Assembly (NCBI RefSeq): GCF_009755275.1 | Contig: NZ_WQLA01000001.1 | Span: 744,001-808,000, forward strand | Direction of reading: 5' to 3' | DNA length: 64,000 bases | DNA from: Mucilaginibacter aquatilis | GTDB taxonomy: Bacteria; Bacteroidota; Bacteroidia; Sphingobacteriales; Sphingobacteriaceae | Part shown: one piece after another, positions 24,759 to 34,108 of the stretch | How the letters are laid out: the number at the start of each line of letters is the position of its first letter | Numbering within the stretch: position 1 is the first letter of the stretch | The notes under the pieces: generated by a model | Seen by the model: only the letters and a program-made list of their open reading frames with translations | Database searches by the model: none | Told to the model about the DNA's origin: nothing | Position numbers and translations under genes: made by a program

Positions 24759-25646
24759 TTACATAATATAATAAGTTTTAGGCGGTTCAATTACGTTTAC
24801 CGGTGGTTCACCTACCATCTCCATCAGGGTATTCTCAATACCTTTTGATAGCGTGGTCATTGGCGTATCGGTTGGTCGGTTTTCAAACGGATCCTGCATA
24901 AATATGGCCGTTTGCTCAATGGCTATAAAAAGTACCGGCACAATAATAGTTAACGAAACTTCAACCAGCTTACTTTGATCTTCCAGGCCAAAAGGGAGCA
25001 TGGTCATTAATACATAAATGAGGAAATGTATAAGTACGCTGTAAGCACGCGGGAACACTGTGTTTTTAATACGTTCGCATTTGCCCATTGAGTCACAAAG
25101 TTTTACCAGGGTTGAATCAATTTGCACCTGCTTATTAGGGTTTAAGTTGAACTTTTCTGTTGCAGCTACCAAAGCATCAGCATGATGATCAATAATACGA
25201 TTGGGCTTATTGGCCGCATCCTCCCCTTTTTCATCAAAGTATTTTTTTACCTTTTCACTGTGTTCACATTTGCGCAATGACTCTGCAAGGGTGAAGCACC
25301 ATACACTTTGTCTGCGGGCAAAATCTTTAGCAACTTCAAGGGCTTCGGGGGTTCGCGGTAAAAACTGCTTTACCTGCCTCACTAACGTACGGCTGTCATT
25401 TACAATAGCTCCCCACACAATGCGGGCTTCCCACCAGCGTTCGTATGACTGTGATATGCGAAAAGCCAATAAAAGCGACAATACCGTACCTGTAAACGCA
25501 GTAACCGCCAGTGGGACAGTTACCTGGCTCAAAATACTAAAATGATCAAAAGCACCGGCTAATATGGCGTAGCATATAATGGCAATAACATCCCATCTTA
25601 TACTGCGCAGGAAGTAAACAATTGAAATACGTTTTTTTATAAGCAT
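24759..25646 (-). CDS. Bestrophin-family (UPF0187) ion channel protein
   Basis: A 295-residue membrane protein with the bestrophin-type N-terminus and the RISQSYERWWEARIVWGAIVNDSRTL segment. Hydrophobic helices lie at about 15-35, 45-62 and 205-250. The C-terminal IEQTAIFMQDPFENRPTDTPMTTLS matches the calcium-clasp or neck region of bestrophins. Bacterial members form pentameric channels for anions or cations in the inner membrane. It converges on the dehydrogenase gene, 27 bp apart. Confidence 0.9.
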   Translation of the reverse strand: MLIKKRISIVYFLRSIRWDVIAIICYAILAGAFDHFSILSQVTVPLAVTAFTGTVLSLLLAFRISQSYERWWEARIVWGAIVNDSRTLVRQVKQFLPRTPEALEVAKDFARRQSVWCFTLAESLRKCEHSEKVKKYFDEKGEDAANKPNRIIDHHADALVAATEKFNLNPNKQVQIDSTLVKLCDSMGKCERIKNTVFPRAYSVLIHFLIYVLMTMLPFGLEDQSKLVEVSLTIIVPVLFIAIEQTAIFMQDPFENRPTDTPMTTLSKGIENTLMEMVGEPPVNVIEPPKTYYIM

Positions 25647-25866
25647 AGCAACACTGTAAACACCTGAAACTAAAATCAGTTGGCCTTAAAATTAAAAATA
25701 TATTAGAGACGCCTTCAAATATTTGAATAATGACTCAACTAGTTTCCCACAAACAAAACAAGTTGAACAACACTGCTTGCTGTCAATTTAAACTATTAAT
25801 AGTCAGTGAATTAATAAAAACCGTTTCACAATTTGCTTTTTTCTTTCCAAGTTAACTGCGAACTCC

Positions 25867-25875
25867 TATATTTGC
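25867..25875 (+). promoter_or_regulatory. -7 promoter element TATATTTGC of tRNA-Ala
   Basis: An exact match to TAnnTTTG(C), 11 nt before the tRNA 5' end. No clear -33 TTG is seen at the usual distance. The spacer from 25647 to here otherwise holds nothing recognisable. Confidence 0.7.
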
Positions 25876-25885
25876 AGCCCACGAC

Positions 25886-25959
<74 letters not shown>

Positions 25960-25961
25960 CT

Positions 25962-25988
25962 AAAAAGCCATCTTTATGATGGCTTTTC
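25962..25988 (+). terminator. Terminator of tRNA-Ala
   Basis: The stem AAAAGCCATC / GATGGCTTTT with a short TTTAT loop and a U-rich end starts 3 nt after the tRNA. Confidence 0.85.
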
Positions 25989-26111
25989 TTATTTCATTCC
26001 ATTTTATTTTTTGAGCTAGTCCGGAGATCATTTTCTCACTCCAATGTATACGATTTCATTACTGTTGTATTAATTAACACCAAGTTGAAACCTTGATAGC
26101 GGTTTAATGCT

Positions 26112-26119
26112 TACCTTTG
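26112..26119 (+). promoter_or_regulatory. -7 promoter element TACCTTTG of ispG
   Basis: An exact TAnnTTTG match. A TTG at 26093-26095 lies 16 nt upstream. Transcription would start near 26125, after the longest possible start (26107), so the ATG at 26146 is favoured. Confidence 0.6.
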
Positions 26120-26145
26120 TTTATTTAAAGCAACTCTCTGCATAT

Positions 26146-28224
26146 ATGATGAATGGTGAAGCTGTAAAGGCACTGCCTGGCCGTTATTGTAATTCGTTAA
26201 TCGAGTATTCGCGCTTTGTTACCCGTGAGGTTAATATTGGTGATGTACCTATGGGTGGAAACAATCCCATAAGAATACAAAGTATGACCACTACCGATAC
26301 CATGGACACCATTGGTACTGTAGAACAAACCATACGTATGGTTGATGCAGGTTGTGAGTATGTACGCATTACAGCACCAAGCATAAAAGAGGCACAAAAT
26401 TTAGCCGAAATAAAAAAGCAGCTCCGCGCTCGCGGTTATACTGTACCCCTGGTGGCCGACATACATTTTACACCTAATGCCGCTGAGGTTGCAGCACGTA
26501 TTGTTGAAAAGGTGCGTGTTAACCCTGGCAACTATGCCGATAAAAAGAAATTTGATGAGTTAGAATATACAGACCTTGAATACCAGGGCGAACTTGACCG
26601 TATATTTCAAAAATTTACGCCACTGGTAAATATTTGTAAAGAATACGGAACCGCTATGCGCATAGGCACCAATCACGGTTCACTTAGCGATCGTATTATG
26701 AGCCGCTATGGCGATACGCCACAAGGTATGGTTGAATCGGCTATGGAATTTATACGCATGTGCGAGGTGCTTAACTTCCATAACCTGTGCATCAGCATGA
26801 AAAGCAGTAATCCACAGGTTATGGTACAAGCCTACCGTTTGCTTGTAGAGACTATGGTAGCTGAGGGTATGAATTATCCGCTGCACCTGGGTGTAACCGA
26901 AGCAGGTGATGGTGAAGATGGCCGTATCAAATCAGCAGTAGGTATTGGCACCTTGCTTGAAGATGGCTTGGGTGATACCGTACGGGTTTCATTAACCGAG
27001 GAACCTGAAGCCGAAGCTCCTGTTGCTATTGCATTGGTGGAGAGATACTCAAAGAGAGCTTCAAATAGCGACAAGAGTCAAGAACAAGGAATCAAGACTT
27101 TTGAGCAAACTACTCACCACTCACTACCCACTACTCACCATAACCCTTACGAATATCAAAAACGCCATACTTTTGAAGCTAATGCATTTATAGGAGGGCA
27201 CATGGTTCCGCGTGTGGTGGTTGACCTAAGTAACCGTAATTTAAAAGATCCATCAGTACTTAACGATGCAGGTTATCTTTATTCGCCAGCACTTGATAAG
27301 TACAATATGGCCGACCAATCGGTTGACTTTGTCTATCTGGCCGATAATCTTTCGTCATTCACCTTTCCAGGTAACTTAAAGCAGTTGTACAACTATTCAA
27401 CCTGGTTAACCCTTGCTAATAAGAAAAATTGTCATCCGGTTTTTAACCTGCACGAGTATGTTGCTGAAGGCGTTGACCAATTATCTGATCTGAATTTTGT
27501 TTGCGTTAAACCAAAAGACTTCAACGCAGAACTCTTTGTAGAGCTAGCACAAAATAAAACACTTGTTTTTGTATTGGAAACCGATGCGCTGCACGGTATG
27601 GCCCAACAACGCACATTCTTCTTTAACCTGAATACTGCCGGTATTGATACACCTGTTGTAATCAAACGCAGTTACTCTTCCGGGGCAAGTGAAGTATTAA
27701 AACCAGCAAACCAAAATAACATAAGTGTTGTGAACCGTGTGCAGGCCTCACCTGAAGAGGTAACCGAATTACAGCTTTACGCGGCAACAGATATGGGTGC
27801 TTTACTAGTTGATGGTTTTGGCGATGGTATTTGGATTGATGCACCTGCTATGCCCGCAGCCGTTATCACATCAACCGCGTTTGGTATTTTACAGGCCACC
27901 CGTTCGCGCATATCTAAAACAGAATACATAAGCTGCCCAAGCTGCGGCCGTACCTTATTTGATTTGCAGGAAACTACACAAATGATAAGAAGCCGCACAA
28001 GCCACCTAAAAGGTCTAAAAATTGGTATTATGGGCTGCATTGTGAACGGTCCGGGAGAAATGGCCGATGCCGATTATGGTTACGTTGGCGCGGGTCCGGG
28101 TAAAATAACCTTATACAGGGGTAAAGAGGTAGTCAAGAAAAATGTTAATACCGCCAACGCTCTTGATGAATTGATAGGTATTATACAAGAAGACGGCAAC
28201 TGGGTTGAACCTGCAGTAATTTAA
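26146..28224 (+). CDS. ispG: 4-hydroxy-3-methylbut-2-en-1-yl diphosphate synthase (three-domain form)
   Basis: A 692-residue enzyme of the MEP isoprenoid pathway that converts methylerythritol cyclodiphosphate to HMBPP with a [4Fe-4S] cluster. The N-terminal TIM barrel (RIQSMTTTDTMDT, VRVNPGN, LGVTEAGDG) runs to about residue 305. A central inserted domain (about 335-570) marks the three-domain type of Bacteroidota, Chlamydiae and plants. The C-terminal iron-sulfur domain carries CPSCGRTLFD and MGCIVNGPGEMADADYG. Residues about 309-332 are low-complexity and come from heptamer repeats in the DNA, at the domain junction. The frame stays open through them. Confidence 0.95.
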   Translation: MMNGEAVKALPGRYCNSLIEYSRFVTREVNIGDVPMGGNNPIRIQSMTTTDTMDTIGTVEQTIRMVDAGCEYVRITAPSIKEAQNLAEIKKQLRARGYTVPLVADIHFTPNAAEVAARIVEKVRVNPGNYADKKKFDELEYTDLEYQGELDRIFQKFTPLVNICKEYGTAMRIGTNHGSLSDRIMSRYGDTPQGMVESAMEFIRMCEVLNFHNLCISMKSSNPQVMVQAYRLLVETMVAEGMNYPLHLGVTEAGDGEDGRIKSAVGIGTLLEDGLGDTVRVSLTEEPEAEAPVAIALVERYSKRASNSDKSQEQGIKTFEQTTHHSLPTTHHNPYEYQKRHTFEANAFIGGHMVPRVVVDLSNRNLKDPSVLNDAGYLYSPALDKYNMADQSVDFVYLADNLSSFTFPGNLKQLYNYSTWLTLANKKNCHPVFNLHEYVAEGVDQLSDLNFVCVKPKDFNAELFVELAQNKTLVFVLETDALHGMAQQRTFFFNLNTAGIDTPVVIKRSYSSGASEVLKPANQNNISVVNRVQASPEEVTELQLYAATDMGALLVDGFGDGIWIDAPAMPAAVITSTAFGILQATRSRISKTEYISCPSCGRTLFDLQETTQMIRSRTSHLKGLKIGIMGCIVNGPGEMADADYGYVGAGPGKITLYRGKEVVKKNVNTANALDELIGIIQEDGNWVEPAVI
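27070..27141. repeat. Heptad tandem repeats L4 inside the ispG coding sequence
   Basis: Two different 7-nt-period runs lie back to back: GACAAGA-GTCAAGA-ACAAGGA-ATCAAGA (27070-27097) and ACTACTC-ACCACTC-ACTACCC-ACTACTC-ACC (27110-27140). Together they encode about 24 Ser/Gln/Thr/His-rich residues at a domain linker. They resemble the intergenic heptad repeats elsewhere in the window. Confidence 0.8.
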
Positions 28225-28281
28225 CTAAAGAAGGAGATCGGCCTCGCGCTAACCCCCTTCACGTTCATTAAAACAAAGTCT

Positions 28282-28593
28282 TTAATTTTTCAACTTCAAC
28301 GAGGCGGTAAGCAAATTTTTGTTTTCACGGTAGCCTTGCTGCGTTAAAAGATTATTTAAAAGCTGGTTAAGTGCCTTTTGTATTTTTTTGCGGCTTATAT
28401 TCAGCTTAGTATTTACTGTTTCTGCATATATCAACTGCGCATTGCTATCGTAAAACTTTACAGTTTGCACTTTGGCATTTGCGTTTTCACTTTCAACTAC
28501 CCAGGTTGGCTGGTTTACGGTATTAACATCTTGAGCGTGTACTGTTACCAATGTTATAAGGCCGAGGCTTAAGGTTAAGATTATTTTTTTCAT
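28282..28593 (-). CDS. Small secreted hypothetical protein, 103 residues
   Basis: A signal peptide (about residues 1-20, cleavage after VHA or AQ) is followed by an 80-residue basic domain with alternating strands (PTWVVESENANAKVQTVKFYDSNAQLIYAETV) and a C-terminal helix rich in Leu/Asn. It resembles the small periplasmic proteins common in Sphingobacteriaceae, but no named family is recognised. It is monocistronic, convergent with ispG. Confidence 0.65.
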   Translation of the reverse strand: MKKIILTLSLGLITLVTVHAQDVNTVNQPTWVVESENANAKVQTVKFYDSNAQLIYAETVNTKLNISRKKIQKALNQLLNNLLTQQGYRENKNLLTASLKLKN

Positions 28594-28829
28594 GGCGTTT
28601 CGTTAAATTGTGTTTGATTATGTACCAAATGTATTTAGCCATTTAACTACATTATAACAAAGCATATACAAGGTATATTTTTAACTACTAAGCGTAAGCT
28701 ACAGACTATCAATACCGTTTGTATGAAAAAGGTGCAGTACACGCCTACCTTTAATGCATTTTGTCGACAATATCGTGTTGTCGGTATGCCGAAGAGCCTG
28801 GCAAGCTTATTTGCTTGTAACTTAGCTGT

Positions 28830-29966
28830 ATGAAAAACTGGCTCGAACTCAAAATTGGTAACTGGCCGCTTAAAAGGGTTGCATTGCACCTGGCTTTTTG
28901 GGCAGTTGTATACTTTATGTATACTGGTATTTACGCCATACAGCTTACCTATGCCACATCATTACGCAACAATCTGTTTTATGTGCCGGTACACATGTTT
29001 TACTATTATACGCTGGCATATTGGTTATTACCCAAGTATTTGTTTAACGGCCAATATGTAAAGTTTGAGATATATCTTTTAGTACTCATGTTAGTGGCAA
29101 CCGTTATGAGCAGGTTGGTCGGTATTTATATAGCAAACCCATACATACTACAACGTGAGCATCCTACCGATTGGAGCTTTATTGAAGAACAAAGATGGCC
29201 CTTGCATAAACAACTTTTTAACCTTTTAACCTTTGTAAACGCCTGGAAAGCCATGAACATGGTGGTTTGGTTTGCGCTTGTGCTTAAAATGGTAAAATTA
29301 TGGGCCGAGCGTAAGCAAGCTGCGCTGCAGGCCGAGTTAAGCGCACTTAAGGCGCAGGTACACCCACATTTTTTGTTTAATACGCTGAATAATTTGTATG
29401 CCCTAACATTATCCAACTCACCAAAATCGCCGGAGGTGGTGCTTGGTTTGTCAGATATTTTACGCTATATGCTTTACGAATGCAATACCGAAAATGCCTC
29501 ACTCAAACAGGAGATACTGGTATTGCAGCAATACATCAGCCTTGAAAAGCTTCGTTACGAAGACCGCCTTGACTTAACCTTTAACATTGAAGGCGATTTG
29601 GATGATAAATATATAGCGCCGCTAATAATGTTGCCGTTTATTGAAAATGCATTTAAGCACGGAACAAGTGAAACGCAGGGACAGGTATGGATTAATATTA
29701 ATTTGTTAGTAAGCGGTAACGTTTTGAAATTTAAGGTGTCTAATAGTAAACCTGACAACACGCCGACTGATGCCAGCAAACATCACGGGCATATTGGATT
29801 ACAAAATGTGCAAAAAAGGCTCGATTTGCTTTATCCATCGGCTTATCAGCTCAAAATATTTGATGACGATGAAGCTTACCTGGTTGTACTGCAAATTGAA
29901 TTAAAACAACTGAACCAAACCAAACCGCAATTATTAACCCATGAAGATACGCACGCTTATAGTTGA
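28830..29966 (+). CDS. LytS-type sensor histidine kinase
   Basis: A 378-residue membrane kinase with four helices (about 17-38, 48-66, 79-101, 138-156) and a short coiled linker. The HisKA-7 motif LKAQVHPHFLFNTLNNLYAL (phospho-acceptor H180) and an ATP-binding domain (PFIENAFKHG, GHIGLQNVQKRL) follow. There is no extracytoplasmic sensor domain. It overlaps the next gene, a LytTR regulator, by 26 bp, so the two form a coupled pair. TAACTTAG ends 4 nt before the ATG and resembles a weak -7 box. Confidence 0.92.
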   Translation: MKNWLELKIGNWPLKRVALHLAFWAVVYFMYTGIYAIQLTYATSLRNNLFYVPVHMFYYYTLAYWLLPKYLFNGQYVKFEIYLLVLMLVATVMSRLVGIYIANPYILQREHPTDWSFIEEQRWPLHKQLFNLLTFVNAWKAMNMVVWFALVLKMVKLWAERKQAALQAELSALKAQVHPHFLFNTLNNLYALTLSNSPKSPEVVLGLSDILRYMLYECNTENASLKQEILVLQQYISLEKLRYEDRLDLTFNIEGDLDDKYIAPLIMLPFIENAFKHGTSETQGQVWININLLVSGNVLKFKVSNSKPDNTPTDASKHHGHIGLQNVQKRLDLLYPSAYQLKIFDDDEAYLVVLQIELKQLNQTKPQLLTHEDTHAYS

Positions 29967-30672
29967 CGATGAACCCCACGCCATAGAAATTATTGACAAG
30001 TACCTGTCAAACTTTGGAGATGTGGAGGTAACCGGCCGCTGCAGCGATGCCATGCAGGCTTTCAAGATGCTGCAACAAAAGCATGTTGACCTGATGTTTC
30101 TGGATATTAAAATGCCCGGAATAAACGGCACTGATTTATTGCGAAGTATAAAAAACCCACCAAAAGTAATTTTTACTACGGCTTACAGCGAGTATGCTTT
30201 AGAAGGTTTTGAACTTAATGCGGTTGATTACCTGTTGAAACCCATTCCTTTTGAGCGCTTTTTGAGAGCGATGGATAAGGTATACCAATTAAATGACAGC
30301 AAATCGACTGTTCATTTGGCTCATGAAAACCTGGCGGTTAATACTGATGCTTATTTGTATATAAAGGTTGACCGTAAAACCATCAAGCTTAATATAAATG
30401 ATATTTTGTGGATTGAAAGCTTACGCGATTACGTAAAAGTAGTAACCGACAGTGAGGTTTATATTAGTAAGCAAAAGATTAGCTTTTTAGAAGAAATGCT
30501 GCCCGAACGCCGCTTTGTGCGTATACATCGCTCTTTTATTGTTTCTCTCAATAAAATAGGGTCTTTTTACTCAGGAGCAATTGAAGTGAACGGCCACCAA
30601 TTACCTATTGGCCGCAATTACAAGCAAGACTTACAAAAGAAACTCCGTATAGAGAACATGCATTTTAATTAA
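29941..30672 (+). CDS. LytTR-family response regulator
   Basis: A 243-residue protein with a receiver domain (acidic DD at 9-10, D55 in LMFLDIKMPG, K in YLLKPIPFERF) and a LytTR DNA-binding domain (about 135-240: ILWIESLRDYVKVV, FVRIHRSFIVSLNKI). It is the partner of the overlapping kinase. Targets are unknown. It ends 6 bp from the convergent DUF922 gene with no terminator hairpin between them. Confidence 0.94.
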   Translation: MKIRTLIVDDEPHAIEIIDKYLSNFGDVEVTGRCSDAMQAFKMLQQKHVDLMFLDIKMPGINGTDLLRSIKNPPKVIFTTAYSEYALEGFELNAVDYLLKPIPFERFLRAMDKVYQLNDSKSTVHLAHENLAVNTDAYLYIKVDRKTIKLNINDILWIESLRDYVKVVTDSEVYISKQKISFLEEMLPERRFVRIHRSFIVSLNKIGSFYSGAIEVNGHQLPIGRNYKQDLQKKLRIENMHFN

Positions 30673-30678
30673 AGCTTG

Positions 30679-31239
30679 TTACCTCGGCAGCTGCACAACT
30701 AACTCCGGTTTATCATATGCCTTTGTGCTATTAAGCAGGCGCTTTACTTTACGTTGCCAAATTGCCTGCTGCTTTTCATCAAGGCTATGCTTGGTTTGTA
30801 TATCATACTCGCGTTGCATAACCTGCAAACCGGCAATAACTTCCTGGTATATGTAATCCATAAGCTGGGGTAGTGTTGCAGGCGTATACCTGGCACGTGC
30901 TACTTTTTTAAAATACATACGCTTAAAGTACTCTGTAATATCAAAATGAAGCTGCTCATGTGCAAGCAGCCTCTCCGAAGCCTCTCCCTTTCTCCATGAA
31001 ACACACGGGTAAAAGTAGGTAACCATTGAAGTATATAACCGGTAATCTTTGGCCGACCATGTTCTGATAAACCCTGAATTGGTATAAGCAGCAACTATTG
31101 AATTAGTATCGGGCTGCGCCTTATAATCAGCCCAAACAAGTGGCCTGCCTGCCCGCCATACTATGCTATCACAACGGTTAACCTGCGCATATGCTTGTAT
31201 GCAAAATAAAAGTGCTATGCTAAAAAAAAGGTATTTCAT
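30679..31239 (-). CDS. DUF922 family secreted putative zinc protease
   Basis: A 186-residue protein with a signal peptide (MKYLFFSIALLFCIQAYAQ). The family opening WRAGRPLVWADYKAQPD...AAYTNSGF and the metal motif LLAHEQLHFDITE (HExxH) match DUF922, predicted to be zinc proteases. The ATG at 31239 was chosen because the signal peptide begins here; the longer frame adds 47 unconvincing residues. Activity is predicted only. Confidence 0.8.
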   Translation of the reverse strand: MKYLFFSIALLFCIQAYAQVNRCDSIVWRAGRPLVWADYKAQPDTNSIVAAYTNSGFIRTWSAKDYRLYTSMVTYFYPCVSWRKGEASERLLAHEQLHFDITEYFKRMYFKKVARARYTPATLPQLMDYIYQEVIAGLQVMQREYDIQTKHSLDEKQQAIWQRKVKRLLNSTKAYDKPELVVQLPR

Positions 31240-31301
31240 AAAAGTTAGATGCATAACAACTAAACAAGCGTTTGGTGCAGGAAGGCTTAAAGTTTTTAAA
31301 T

Positions 31302-31331
31302 AAAAAAAAGTCCGCATTAATAATGCGGACT
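31302..31331 (-). terminator. Terminator of acs
   Basis: The palindrome AGTCCGCATTA/TAATGCGGACT (31309-31331) is followed on the minus strand by U8. It lies 20 bp after the acs stop. Confidence 0.9.
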
Positions 31332-31351
31332 CAAATTCATAGCAAAGCTTC

Positions 31352-33253
31352 CTATAAAGCTCCAGCCTTAATCTCATCAACTACGCCCGGATCCAACAGC
31401 GTACTGGTATCACCAAGGTTGCTTACATCGCCCTCGGCAATTTTACGCAATATGCGGCGCATAATTTTGCCCGAACGTGTTTTAGGCAAACCACTTACAA
31501 ACTGAATTTTATCTGGTTTGGCTATCGGTCCTATAATGCGGCTCACGGTCATGAGTATATCTTTACGGGTTAAATCCTCGTTTTCATGCTTATCGGGCGA
31601 TATAACGAATGCATACACGCCCTGGCCTTTAATATCATGCGGATAACCTACCACGGCAGATTCTACCACGCTGGAGTGCATATTGATAGCGTTTTCTACC
31701 TCGGCAGTACCAATACGATGGCCCGATACATTCAATACATCATCTACCCTACCTGTTATGCGGTAATAGCCATCAGCATCGCGCATGCAACCATCGCCGG
31801 TAAAGTACATATCAGCATAGGTAGAAAAATACGTTTGACGGCAGCGCTCATGATCGCCATAAGTAGTGCGTAGCATACCGGGCCACGGAAACTTGATGCA
31901 CAGGTTTCCGCTTACGTCGTTACCTTCTATCTCTTTTCCGTTTTCATCAACCAAAACAGGCTGAACTCCGGGTAGCGGCAAACTTGCATAACCCGGCTTA
32001 AGTGGCGTTACCCCTGCAATTGGCGAAATCATAAATCCGCCGTTCTCTGTTTGCCACCAAGTATCAACTATAGGGCAATTTCCTTTACCAACGTTCTCAT
32101 CAAACCAGTGCCAGGCTTCCTCATTAATAGGCTCACCTACTGATCCTAATTTGGTTAATGAACTTAGGTCATGCGATTTTACCAAATCGGTACCAAAACT
32201 CATGAGTGATCGTATAGCCGTTGGTGCAGTGTAAAGAATGTTTACTTTATACTTATCTACAATATCCCAAAAACGTCCTGCGTCAGGCCAGGTTGGTACG
32301 CCTTCAAACATAACTGCGGTTGCACCCTGTGATAACGGACCGTACACAATGTATGAGTGGCCGGTTATCCAGCCAATATCAGCAGTACAAAAATATACCT
32401 CTCCTTTATTGTACTGAAAAGCAGTATCAAAAGTAAAACCTGCATAAACCATATAGCCGCCGCAGGTATGCACTACGCCTTTAGGTTTGCCGGTTGAACC
32501 CGAAGTATAAAGAATGAAAAGCATGTCTTCAGCATCCATTTCTTCGGCTGGGCAATCGGGGTTACCCTGAGTTTCTACTTTCTTAATTTCGTCTTCCCAC
32601 CATACATCGCGGCCTTTAATCATACTTACAGGAGTGCGGCTGCGGGTAAGCACAATCACTCTTTTAACTGATGGACATTGCACCAGGGCATCATCAATTA
32701 CCGACTTAAGGGGCAGATCTTTAGGTCCGCGGAAACCACCATCAGCCGTAATAACAACTTTGCATTCAGCATCCTGTATACGGTCGGCAATTGACTGAGC
32801 CGAAAACCCTCCGAAAATAACAGAGTGCACTGCGCCAATACGGGCACAAGCCAATACAGCTATTGCCAGCTCGGGTATCATTGGCATATAAATACATATA
32901 CGGTCGCCTTTTTGAACGCCGTTATTTTTTAAGGCATTTGCAAACTGGCAAACCTTGTCATGCAGCTGCTTATAAGTAAGTACACGGTGATCTTCGGTTG
33001 GATCGTTAGGCTCCCATATAATGGCAGGCCTGTCGCCGTCAGTTTCCAAGTGGCGGTCAAGGCAATTTTCGGTAATATTTAGTTTACCACCCTGAAACCA
33101 TTTAATATCAGGCTCCTTAAAATTCCATTCCAATACCATATCCCATTTTTTACGCCATTGGAAAGTTTCGGCTACACCTTCCCAAAATTGCTCGGGTTGG
33201 CTAACACTTTGTTGGTATACCTGCTTGTAATGCTCAAACGAAGATATTTTCAT
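31352..33253 (-). CDS. acs: Acetyl-coenzyme A synthetase
   Basis: A 633-residue AMP-forming ligase that activates acetate to acetyl-CoA. The phosphate loop YTSGSTGKPKGVVH is present, along with WWQTENGGFMI, YFTGDGCMRDADGYY, the hinge GRVDDVLNVSGHRIGT and the acetylatable lysine in PKTRSGKIMRRIL. The ATG at 33253 fits usual length; a 10-residue extension is possible. The product complements pyruvate oxidase (19.9 kb), which makes acetate. It is monocistronic with a strong terminator. Confidence 0.97.
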   Translation of the reverse strand: MKISSFEHYKQVYQQSVSQPEQFWEGVAETFQWRKKWDMVLEWNFKEPDIKWFQGGKLNITENCLDRHLETDGDRPAIIWEPNDPTEDHRVLTYKQLHDKVCQFANALKNNGVQKGDRICIYMPMIPELAIAVLACARIGAVHSVIFGGFSAQSIADRIQDAECKVVITADGGFRGPKDLPLKSVIDDALVQCPSVKRVIVLTRSRTPVSMIKGRDVWWEDEIKKVETQGNPDCPAEEMDAEDMLFILYTSGSTGKPKGVVHTCGGYMVYAGFTFDTAFQYNKGEVYFCTADIGWITGHSYIVYGPLSQGATAVMFEGVPTWPDAGRFWDIVDKYKVNILYTAPTAIRSLMSFGTDLVKSHDLSSLTKLGSVGEPINEEAWHWFDENVGKGNCPIVDTWWQTENGGFMISPIAGVTPLKPGYASLPLPGVQPVLVDENGKEIEGNDVSGNLCIKFPWPGMLRTTYGDHERCRQTYFSTYADMYFTGDGCMRDADGYYRITGRVDDVLNVSGHRIGTAEVENAINMHSSVVESAVVGYPHDIKGQGVYAFVISPDKHENEDLTRKDILMTVSRIIGPIAKPDKIQFVSGLPKTRSGKIMRRILRKIAEGDVSNLGDTSTLLDPGVVDEIKAGAL

Positions 33254-33492
33254 GCTATAGATTATAATGGTTGGTACGCGCAAGATAGTAATTTACCCTG
33301 TTGCCTAAGCAAATGCCCGTTGTTTAAAAATACTTTTAGTTAACTTTGTACAACCCCGAAATGATTTGAGTGCCTGCGCAAGAACAATGCAGAACTATTT
33401 AAAAAAATTTTCATGGGCACTATTGAATTATTCACTTAATTTCCTGATATTTGCACACTCTTTTAGAAAAAGACACATTAAAAAGTTTTGTC

Positions 33493-33726
33493 ATGTCAAG
33501 AATTTGTGATTTAACAGGAAAAAGCCCACTGAATGGCCATAACGTTTCTAACTCAAACGTTAAGACTAACCGTAAGTTTTATCCTAACCTGAAGATCAAG
33601 AAGTTTTATATCCCTGAAGAAGATAAATGGATTACTTTAAAAGTTTCTACTTCTGCAGTAAAAACCATCAGCAAAAACGGTATTACCGCTTGCTTGAATA
33701 AGTTTGTTAAAAAAGGATACATATAG
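33493..33726 (+). CDS. rpmB: 50S ribosomal protein L28
   Basis: A 77-residue L28 beginning [22 protein letters not shown], with the [10 protein letters not shown] core. The CxxC zinc ribbon of some L28 forms is reduced to a single Cys (C5). The start was moved in from 33451 to match the universal L28 N-terminus. A near-consensus box GATATTTG (33446-33453) supports transcription starting before it. It is first of rpmB-rpmG-DUF4295. Confidence 0.95.
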   Translation: MSRICDLTGKSPLNGHNVSNSNVKTNRKFYPNLKIKKFYIPEEDKWITLKVSTSAVKTISKNGITACLNKFVKKGYI

Positions 33727-33835
33727 TAGATAATTATTGGTTTGACCGGGTTTTAAGTTGATTGAGTTGTTTGCTTTATTGGCTTTATAACTCACACACC
33801 ATAATTCAGTTACCAACAATATAATAAGCAACAAA

Positions 33836-34018
33836 ATGGCTAAAAAAGGCAATAGAGTTCAGGTAATTCTGGAGTGCACTGAGCACAAAGAAAGCGGTAT
33901 GCCAGGCATGTCTCGCTACATTACCACCAAAAATAAAAAGAACACTACTGAGCGTTTAGAGTTAAAGAAATTTAACCCTGTACTACGTAAAGTAACAACT
34001 CACAAAGAAATTAAGTAA
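33836..34018 (+). CDS. rpmG: 50S ribosomal protein L33
   Basis: A 60-residue L33 ([18 protein letters not shown]...[26 protein letters not shown]). Only one of the zinc-binding Cys residues remains (ECTEHK), so this is a Cys-poor, zinc-independent form. It lies 109 bp after rpmB and is co-directional with it. Confidence 0.96.
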   Translation: MAKKGNRVQVILECTEHKESGMPGMSRYITTKNKKNTTERLELKKFNPVLRKVTTHKEIK

Positions 34019-34073
34019 TAACTTCTGGTTGCGGGAGGCCGGTTTTAAGTTGCGTGTATTTACATCCAGCTGG

Positions 34074-34101
34074 TAACTGACAACTCACAACTCGTAACTC
34101 A
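34074..34101. repeat. Heptad tandem repeat L5 (rpmG / DUF4295 spacer)
   Basis: TAACTGA-CAACTCA-CAACTCG-TAACTCA, four 7-nt units, ends 7 bp before the DUF4295 ATG. A decayed opposite arm (GGTTGCG, AGTTGCG) may lie at about 34027-34056. Confidence 0.65.
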
Positions 34102-34108
34102 AAAAGAT

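Noticed and set aside
26107..26145. 13-residue N-terminal extension of IspG
   Set aside because: A consensus -7 box at 26112-26119 falls inside the extension, so it would not be transcribed from that promoter.
33493..34018. Possible zinc-ribbon forms of L28 and L33
   Set aside because: Each has only one of the Cys residues needed; both are Cys-poor forms.
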